Part shown: positions 7,456 through 13,258 of the stretch, piece after piece
Layout of the letters: each line of letters begins with the position of its first letter
How positions within the stretch are numbered: the stretch's first letter is position 1
DNA from: Clostridia bacterium
GTDB taxonomy: Bacteria; Bacillota_A; Clostridia; Christensenellales; Aristaeellaceae
Direction: 5' to 3'
DNA: 13,258 nucleotides
Assembly: GCA_017509065.1 (NCBI GenBank)
Contig: JAFWQM010000203.1
Coordinates: forward strand, 1-13,258
Translations under genes and position numbers: made by a program
The notes under the pieces: generated by a model
Databases searched by the model: none
What the model was told of the DNA's origin: nothing
The model's input: the letters and a program-made list of their open reading frames with translations, nothing else

Positions 7456-9566
7456 GGCGCGTCACCCCCTTTCAGGATCACGTAGCCAAGGGGCTGCACT
7501 TCCGTGCCTTGGTAGGAAAAAGCCGTATCGCCGTAATTGACCACGAGGAAGAGATCATCACCGTACTGCACCAGGGCCGCTTGGCCGCTGAGCAGCGTAT
7601 GATCCGTCATGCGGCGAATACCGATTTCCTCCCACAGGCCTTTGATTTCCGCGTCCGTTTTCAGCACGGTATCGCCGATCACGTCCCATTGGGCGGTGAA
7701 CACATCGGAGGAATTGGTGTTCACCAGCTTCTGCACCTCCTCCGCCGTCACCAGGAAGGAGGGAAACGCGCCGTACTCCACCAGCTTCAGCATCTGCCGC
7801 CGCTGGTTGGAATCGAAATTGTTGTAATTGCCCCAATAGGGCACGTGCCCGCTGAGCACCAGAGGCAGGAAAGGCACTTCCGCGGTGATGAACGAATAGC
7901 TGGTGCAGCTCAGCGGCATATCCAGATACGCTTCCATATACGGATAGTAAGCCGCCAGGGGGTTTTTCAGCGCCAGGTTCATTCCGTCCAGCGCGTCCAG
8001 CGCCGTTCGGTAGGCATCCAGCGTATCGCCCCGGGTGTAGTTGCGTCCTGCGGAATAATAGGAAAACAGGGTGTCGGGCAGGGTGGCTAAGGTCAGATCG
8101 GAAAAATCAAAGGCATATTGCTTTTCATATTCCGCTAAAATCTCCGCGGTGCGCCGGGGCGTGAGATAGTACATGACAGGATACAGATCCTTGCCCGTGG
8201 GGATTTCACCCACGGTCTGGCCAATGGAACGGACGATATCCAGCCGCATGTTGTACGCCCGTCCGGGGTTTGCCTGTACGGGATCGGCTTCCAGGAAGAA
8301 GATGCCGCCGGAAGATTCCAGAAACGTTTTGAGCGCCTCCATATCCTGCCTGCCGCCCAGCCTGCCTTCCAGGTTCACATTTCCGCTGCCTAAGTTTTTG
8401 GATAAGCCCCCTTTCATCCATCCCCGGAAGCTCACCAGCGGCGCGGTCAGGCCCTTGTCCAGCGCGTCCTTCAGGATATCCTGAGCTTGCCGGGCCGAAG
8501 TCATGGGCACCAGCTGATCCCACAAAAGAAACTGTTCTGTTTCCGCACCCAAGAAATCGATCCGGGGCCGGTACGCGGTATCCGCCGTGCGAAGGGCGTT
8601 TTTTTCTTCCAGCATAGACCGGTATTTCCGGGCCATGCCCGCGTATGTGGCTTCCCCGTCCCTGAGGATACAGAAGCGAACCGCCATATCACGGCAGTAG
8701 GGATTGGTTTCCCGGGCGGGCAGGCCCATGGTGCGGGTAGTTTGGCGGATATAGGTTTCCCGCAGGATGAAATGTGCCGCCGCCCAGTTGTATTCCGTGA
8801 TGACGCCGCCGGGATAAGCTAAGATCTCGGCCGCTTCTTCCCCTTCTTCCACCACGGCCAGGAAAGCGCCGCCCCGGTCGGTATACGCCATGCCGTACAA
8901 AGGCAGGGTGATCTTTTCGGCGGGACGGTTCAATTTGGAAGAAACGCTTCGGTCCACGCCCACGTTATCGCCGTAGATACGCTTCACGTAGGGTGTATTG
9001 CCCATGCCCCGGCCGTCGGAAAAGCTGATGATAGCCCCCGCCGCCTCGGGCACCAGGATATAGCCCGCTTCTTCGTTCAGCCTGGTAGCGCCGAAGCAGG
9101 GCAGCAGGTACAGCCCGCAAAGCTGCGTATCGCCGTATTCCTGCATGGATTCGCCGGGAACGCGGATGGAAAGCCCGTCCTCCAGCAGCCTGATCTCTAC
9201 CTTCATTTTTTGACCCAGGGCCGTAAAATCGATGGAGAAATCAACGCCGTTTTCCACGGGCGCAGCGGTGATTTCCGTTTCAGCCGAACTTACGTCCGCC
9301 CGCTGTGCTGCGGTGCTGGTGCCGGATGTGTAATCGATGGACAAAGTGGAGGAAAGGAAACCTTTCCAGGAAGCGTTCCCCGACACCTGCTCCGGGTCCG
9401 CGCCGCCTAAGTATGTGATCCCTGACGCTTTATCCGTCAGGCTCAGGGCCAGGGTCTCCCCATCCAGGGAGAGCAGGTATCCTTCATTTTCCACAGTATA
9501 TGTTTCGCCCAGCGCGGTCAGCGGCAGGAAAAGAAGAAGGATCAGAAGCCATCCTTTAATTTTCAT
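7452..9566 (-). CDS. Secreted DUF5696-family protein, probable glycoside hydrolase-like enzyme
   Basis: The ATG at 9566 gives 704 residues and a clean signal peptide (MKIKGWLLILLLFLPLTALG, about 1-20) without a lipobox. An upstream start 11 codons earlier would put charged residues ahead of it. AAGGAGG lies about 12 bases before the chosen ATG, which overlaps the end of the preceding gene by 11 nt. Residues about 22-330 are beta-rich and resemble the N-terminal supersandwich of several glycosidase families. Residues about 335-625 look like an alpha/beta barrel, with acidic candidates at E426 and D428 (FFLEADPV) and D498 (ATLPDTLFSYY). A final beta domain covers about 650-700 (ALVQYGDDLFLVVNYGDTAF). 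I recognise the DUF5696 pattern from memory (GYILVPEAAGAIISF; VPYWGNYNNFDSNQRR). DUF5696 has no established activity that I know of. A role in cutting the imported glycan outside the membrane is inference from fold and context. Confidence 0.8.
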   Translation of the reverse strand: MKIKGWLLILLLFLPLTALGETYTVENEGYLLSLDGETLALSLTDKASGITYLGGADPEQVSGNASWKGFLSSTLSIDYTSGTSTAAQRADVSSAETEITAAPVENGVDFSIDFTALGQKMKVEIRLLEDGLSIRVPGESMQEYGDTQLCGLYLLPCFGATRLNEEAGYILVPEAAGAIISFSDGRGMGNTPYVKRIYGDNVGVDRSVSSKLNRPAEKITLPLYGMAYTDRGGAFLAVVEEGEEAAEILAYPGGVITEYNWAAAHFILRETYIRQTTRTMGLPARETNPYCRDMAVRFCILRDGEATYAGMARKYRSMLEEKNALRTADTAYRPRIDFLGAETEQFLLWDQLVPMTSARQAQDILKDALDKGLTAPLVSFRGWMKGGLSKNLGSGNVNLEGRLGGRQDMEALKTFLESSGGIFFLEADPVQANPGRAYNMRLDIVRSIGQTVGEIPTGKDLYPVMYYLTPRRTAEILAEYEKQYAFDFSDLTLATLPDTLFSYYSAGRNYTRGDTLDAYRTALDALDGMNLALKNPLAAYYPYMEAYLDMPLSCTSYSFITAEVPFLPLVLSGHVPYWGNYNNFDSNQRRQMLKLVEYGAFPSFLVTAEEVQKLVNTNSSDVFTAQWDVIGDTVLKTDAEIKGLWEEIGIRRMTDHTLLSGQAALVQYGDDLFLVVNYGDTAFSYQGTEVQPLGYVILKGGDAP

Positions 9567-11580
9567 AATAGAACTGCGCCTCCTTCCATACGCCTGCAAG
9601 GAATTCCCACAGCTGCGCGATCAGCGCCGCGGCGATCACCAGGGCGATCACGATCATCAGCATGGTGAACAGGGTAAGCCCCAGCGTTACAATGGTTTCA
9701 CGGAAGGAATAGTTTTGCAGGGTTTTCACCATCATCAGGATCAGCACGAAGCATCCCGCCAGGGACACGATGTTCAGCAGGGAAATGATGAACGCCTCGT
9801 TGAACGTGAGGACAAAGGAAAGGCCGAAAGCAATGGGCGTGAGGAGAATGTATGGCGTCAGGGCGTAAGCCAGGCCGCAGTACATTTGCCTGAAGGTGCC
9901 CTCCCCATCCCGGATGGAGCAGATCAGGTTGCAGGCCGTAAGGAACAGCAGCAGCCCTCCCAGCACCACCGATACGTCGTTCATGATCTCATAGTGCCCG
10001 TCCTGCACACCCTTGAACAGGAAGCCGCACGCGTACTTGTTTAAAAGGAACAGCAGGAACACGGCCCCGTACAGCACCGAAGCGGACAGCACCGATACCT
10101 TGCCCTCAAATTTCACCCCGTAATAAGCGTCCGCCGGGTTCCGGGGGAAATAGCCCATGAATCGGAGCTCACGGATCAGCTTGCGGTCAGTAAGCGTTTT
10201 CCATCCCGCAGCCAGCTTCGCGGCAGGCGCCCACTTCTTTTTGAGCTGCTTCCAGATTTTCGCTGCCGCGATCAGCGCGATGACGCCGAATACCAGCCAA
10301 AGAATATTGTTTTGCGCCCAGACGTTGCGCACTTCCCAAAATGCGTCGCTGTACCCCGCCTTGTCGCCGCCTAAGCGGAAGGCTTTCAGCGCGTCGTCAT
10401 ACCTTTCCAGCTTGTAGTACGCTTTGCCAAGGCCCATCTGGGCATAATCGAACATGCTGTTTAGGCGGATCACTTTTTCCCAGGGTTCCTGGCTGGGGGC
10501 ATACAGCCCTTCCTGATACAAAGCTAAGGCCTGATGCACCAGGGATGCGTATTCCGTGATTTCAAACCGCTGCACCTGGGCCTTGTCCCGGTCCAGCACA
10601 TAAAGCCGTCCTTCTGCGTCCACATCGATGGCCACGGTGGACACGAAAAGCCCCGTGCGGGTACGGTCCAGGTCCTCGCCGCCAAAGTAGAACAGCACCC
10701 GGCCATCCCGGGTATATTCCATGATATAGCCCAGTTCGTTCACCACAAAGATGGTTTCTTCCCTGCCTACCGCCACGTCGATGGCGTTCTGGAAGCCCCA
10801 GTTCACCGGGTCCATGATGTTCAGGCCGCTCATGCTCAGGCGCTTTACGCCCTCGCTGCCCGTCGTCACGGTGTATACCAGGCCCCTTTCGTCCATGTCC
10901 AGCGAGGTGGGGGTGGAGGGCACGTTGCGCTTGAGCATGTTCAGCTGTTCCTGGGTATAGGTGAGGCGTTTCAGTTTTTCTGTCCAAGGTATTTCCGTGC
11001 TGTTGGCCCCGAAATAGCCTAAAAACGTGCCGTCGGCGCTGTATTGGGCGATGCCGTTGGTGTTACCTTTGCTGATCACATACATGCAGTCCGCGTCGTC
11101 CACGGCGATTTTCAGGGGACGGAACGCGTTTTTTACCCCATACAGCGCCGTGCCGGGATGGGACAAAGTGAAAACCTGGATCCCGCTTTCGATGTCGAAC
11201 ACGAATACCTGGTCTTCCTTGGAATCGCACACGTACAGCTTCCCGTTGCGGGCATACACCCCCGCGGGGGTGGAGAACAGCTTTTTATCCCCGATCACCC
11301 GGATCAGTTCGCCGTCCAGGGTGCACTGGATCACCCGCTTATTGCCCTCGTCGGAAATGAACAGGGTATCCCCGTACACGAACAGGTCCGCCGGGCGCTT
11401 TAGGGCCGTGCCGTCAAACTCGTAGAAGGTCTTATCGGGCAGGTATCCGTTTTGGGAATAGACCCGCTGCCCGTCGTAGGTTTCGGTGAGGGTGTAATAA
11501 GGCGCTTCGTCCGCCCGGGCAAGGCTGGACGAAAGGAGAACGCACATCAGCAGAGCCAGGATGAATCGCCGGATCTTCAT
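9556..11580 (-). CDS. Membrane protein with NHL-like beta-propeller, TPR and YIP1 domain
   Basis: The 674-residue protein starts at ATG 11580 with GGAGAAGG as ribosome site, 16 nt after the preceding permease. It has a signal sequence (about 1-23, ending ARADE). Residues about 60-345 hold repeated NHL-like blades: ADLFVYGDTLFISDEGNKRV, AGVYARNGKLYVCDSKEDQV, VAIDVDAEGRLYVLDRDKAQ. About 345-405 fit one or two TPR units (GLGKAYYKLERYDDALKAF). A membrane segment at about 425-441 is followed by a lysine-rich stretch (KIWKQLKKKW), so the propeller should lie outside the cell. Residues about 470-660 match a YIP1-type domain with five membrane segments, including LAYALTPYILLTPIAFGL. The role is unknown. 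Its stop codon is inside the start of the DUF5696 gene (11-nt overlap), pointing to a shared function, perhaps as a surface scaffold or sensor for the importer. Confidence 0.85.
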   Translation of the reverse strand: MKIRRFILALLMCVLLSSSLARADEAPYYTLTETYDGQRVYSQNGYLPDKTFYEFDGTALKRPADLFVYGDTLFISDEGNKRVIQCTLDGELIRVIGDKKLFSTPAGVYARNGKLYVCDSKEDQVFVFDIESGIQVFTLSHPGTALYGVKNAFRPLKIAVDDADCMYVISKGNTNGIAQYSADGTFLGYFGANSTEIPWTEKLKRLTYTQEQLNMLKRNVPSTPTSLDMDERGLVYTVTTGSEGVKRLSMSGLNIMDPVNWGFQNAIDVAVGREETIFVVNELGYIMEYTRDGRVLFYFGGEDLDRTRTGLFVSTVAIDVDAEGRLYVLDRDKAQVQRFEITEYASLVHQALALYQEGLYAPSQEPWEKVIRLNSMFDYAQMGLGKAYYKLERYDDALKAFRLGGDKAGYSDAFWEVRNVWAQNNILWLVFGVIALIAAAKIWKQLKKKWAPAAKLAAGWKTLTDRKLIRELRFMGYFPRNPADAYYGVKFEGKVSVLSASVLYGAVFLLFLLNKYACGFLFKGVQDGHYEIMNDVSVVLGGLLLFLTACNLICSIRDGEGTFRQMYCGLAYALTPYILLTPIAFGLSFVLTFNEAFIISLLNIVSLAGCFVLILMMVKTLQNYSFRETIVTLGLTLFTMLMIVIALVIAAALIAQLWEFLAGVWKEAQFYYEN

Positions 11581-11596
11581 AGGGCCTTCTCCTTTC

Positions 11597-12514
11597 TCAA
11601 TCTTCCCTGAACAGCTTGCCGGACTGCTTGGTGATCACGTAAATCAGGATCAGGAGCACCACCGACGCCGCCGAGGCGTAGCCCATTTCATAGCGGATAA
11701 AGCCGTAATCCTCGATCAGGTTCACGATCAATTGGCCCGCGTACTGGGGCGTTGGGTTGGCGCCGGAAAGAGACACGCCGATGTAGCCCACCTGGAAGGT
11801 ATTCACCACCGCCATGACCATGCCGAACAGCATTTGGGGCTTCATCAGGGGAATGGTGATATAAAACACCTCCTGGAGCCGGTTGCGGATGCCGTCGATG
11901 GAGCCGGCTTCGTACATGGTTTCATCGATGTTCATCATGCCCGCCAGCATGGCCAGGAAGCCCACGCCCATGCTGCTCCACAGAGCTACCACGATCATCA
12001 CGGGCATCAGATATTCCGAGGACTGCAAAAAGGCGACGGGTTCGCTGATCCAGCCCAAGTTCAGCAGCAGGGCGTTCAGGTAACCCCGCTCATCGCCGCT
12101 GAACAGGATGCGCCACACCACTGTCATGGCTACGCCGCTGGTCATGGAAGGACTGTAAAGCAGCAGGGCCAGCACGGTGCGGGGGCCTTTGGAAATCTGG
12201 CTCAGGCACCATGCCAGGAAGAAGCTGAGCACGTATCCCCCCGGCCCTACGATGATCGCGAACAGGATGGTGTTGGGTAGCACGTACTGCATGAAGATGG
12301 CGTCCCGGGTGAGCAGATTCACATAATTCATGAAGCCCACGAAGGAAGGCGCCTGGATGGTGTTAAAGTTGGTGAAGGACAGGCCGATGGCAATGGCTAC
12401 CGGGATCACGATGAACAGGGAAAACAGCAGCGCGTAAGGCAAAATGAACAGATAGGCCGCGCGGACGCTTTTCAGCCTCCTTCCGGGAGCGGGCGTTTGA
12501 ATTTTCTTCATCAT
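11597..12514 (-). CDS. Carbohydrate ABC transporter permease, MalF type (COG1175)
   Basis: This 305-residue permease starts at ATG 12514: AAAGGAG lies eight bases upstream, and the ATGA overlaps the binding-protein stop codon by four bases. A GTG three codons earlier overlaps the ribosome site and is unlikely. About six membrane segments are present, the first at about 20-45 ([20 protein letters not shown]). The cytoplasmic loop is a variant of the EAA motif: [17 protein letters not shown], starting at E202 and ending at P222. It is coupled to the binding protein upstream, so it belongs to that importer. No MalG gene follows directly. The propeller-YIP1 gene comes next, and the likely MalG partner is at 3118-3981. 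Confidence 0.93.
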   Translation of the reverse strand: MMKKIQTPAPGRRLKSVRAAYLFILPYALLFSLFIVIPVAIAIGLSFTNFNTIQAPSFVGFMNYVNLLTRDAIFMQYVLPNTILFAIIVGPGGYVLSFFLAWCLSQISKGPRTVLALLLYSPSMTSGVAMTVVWRILFSGDERGYLNALLLNLGWISEPVAFLQSSEYLMPVMIVVALWSSMGVGFLAMLAGMMNIDETMYEAGSIDGIRNRLQEVFYITIPLMKPQMLFGMVMAVVNTFQVGYIGVSLSGANPTPQYAGQLIVNLIEDYGFIRYEMGYASAASVVLLILIYVITKQSGKLFRED

Positions 12515-13258
12515 TGCAGCCACTCCTTTACCATCTCTATATCGGGGGCAAGGAACGGTTCGGTCAGCGCGCCGTTTTCCAGGCGGCCAAATTCCTCCAG
12601 CTTGCGCTCCACTTCCCGGTCGATGCGCTTGATGGCTTCGTCCAGCGCCTCCCGCAGATTCTTTCCCTCCAAGGCCACCGCGTTGATGGCGTTGGAGATT
12701 TCCCGCTCCACCATGTAGCTGCCGGGCACCCGGGGCGCTTCATAGATCCACTGCATTTGTTCAGCGATGATCTTTTTATGCTCCGTGGGCCAGGGCGACT
12801 GCAGGAACGCTTCGACGTTGGCGCTGTTCCACAGGTATTCGTTGCCTAAGGTGGATTGGAGGGTGTAGGCGAATTCCGTTTGGGTCTCCCGGCTCATCCA
12901 CCAGGTGAGGAACTGCCAGGACGCTTCCTCCATTTTCGTGGAGGAAAAGATGAAGCAGCTTTGTTCCGCCCCGCTGGACCAGCGCTGCACCGTGCCGTTT
13001 TCATCCGTGAGTCCTGGATACAGGGCGATGCCCCAGCGTCCCGCCAGCTCCGGCGCGGCGTTCATGAGCAGATTGTACATGCCGTAATTGGCGGTGCCGA
13101 TGGGCAGGGTGCCATCCCGGAAGGATTGGTAGAAGGAATTGATCTCATAATCCATATCGTAGATGATGAAGCTGTCCGTCAGCACCTGCAGGCCGCGGAT
13201 GGCTTCCGGTTCATCCAGCAGGATATTGATGTTTCCGTTTTCATACAGCTTTCCGCCT
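12511..13258 (-). CDS. Extracellular solute-binding protein for sugars, C-terminal part (partial, 5' end outside window)
   Basis: The frame is open to the right edge and 248 C-terminal residues are visible, beginning [20 protein letters not shown]. The start codon and any signal peptide are outside the window; the GTG at 13185 is internal. The visible part matches the C-terminal lobe of a group of large Firmicutes sugar-binding proteins: [31 protein letters not shown], the hinge-like [20 protein letters not shown] and a final charged helix region ([20 protein letters not shown]). It should capture an oligosaccharide for the MalF encoded four bases downstream by overlap. Members I recall often carry extra N-terminal domains, which cannot be checked here. 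The sequence around [20 protein letters not shown] is typical of the group and does not identify the ligand. Confidence 0.88.
   Translation of the reverse strand, partial: GGKLYENGNINILLDEPEAIRGLQVLTDSFIIYDMDYEINSFYQSFRDGTLPIGTANYGMYNLLMNAAPELAGRWGIALYPGLTDENGTVQRWSSGAEQSCFIFSSTKMEEASWQFLTWWMSRETQTEFAYTLQSTLGNEYLWNSANVEAFLQSPWPTEHKKIIAEQMQWIYEAPRVPGSYMVEREISNAINAVALEGKNLREALDEAIKRIDREVERKLEEFGRLENGALTEPFLAPDIEMVKEWLQ

Noticed and set aside
13183..13185. GTG as the start of the right-hand binding-protein gene
   Set aside because: The frame stays open to the window edge with sequence typical of the family before this codon, so it is internal.

Overview
The window looks like part of a carbohydrate-utilisation operon from an anaerobic, Clostridia-like bacterium, probably from a gut or rumen community. 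By eye the GC content is in the mid-to-upper 50s %. Shine-Dalgarno sites are strong (AGGAGG type), the gene families are typical of Firmicutes, and no sugar-transport ATPase gene is present, as is usual where one MsmX-type ATPase serves many importers. The extracellular proteins carry plain signal peptides without a lipobox, which I associate with some uncultured Christensenellales-type lineages. That taxonomic call is inference.

Every supported gene lies on the minus strand, so the operon reads from right to left. In transcription order it holds: the C-terminal part of a large sugar-binding protein (cut by the right edge); a MalF-type permease; a secreted/membrane protein with an NHL-like beta-propeller, a TPR and a YIP1 domain; a DUF5696 protein that resembles a glycoside hydrolase; a second MalF-type permease; a MalG-type permease; a second sugar-binding protein; a second MalG-type permease; a secreted multidomain GH43 enzyme; and an ArsR-type regulator with a C-terminal beta-rich domain (cut by the left edge). 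Genes are packed with 4- or 11-nt overlaps or short gaps. Only the two gaps flanking the internal binding-protein gene (81 and 113 nt) are large enough for regulatory structure, and each holds a strong hairpin.

The parts suggest import of a complex plant or microbial glycan. The GH43 enzyme and perhaps the DUF5696 protein would trim it outside the cell, two binding proteins would capture oligosaccharides, and two permease pairs would import them using an ATPase encoded elsewhere. The regulator may respond to a product. The intact second transporter, with the YIP1 and DUF5696 genes, sits between the two apparent halves of the first transporter.

The most unusual points are: (i) the hairpins on either side of the internal binding-protein gene have loops that are perfectly complementary over 7 nt, a possible kissing pair; (ii) a propeller-TPR-YIP1 protein is translationally coupled to a DUF5696 protein inside a sugar-importer operon; and (iii) lipoprotein anchoring is absent from the one complete binding protein. 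No tRNA, rRNA, CRISPR array, insertion sequence or intrinsic terminator was seen.
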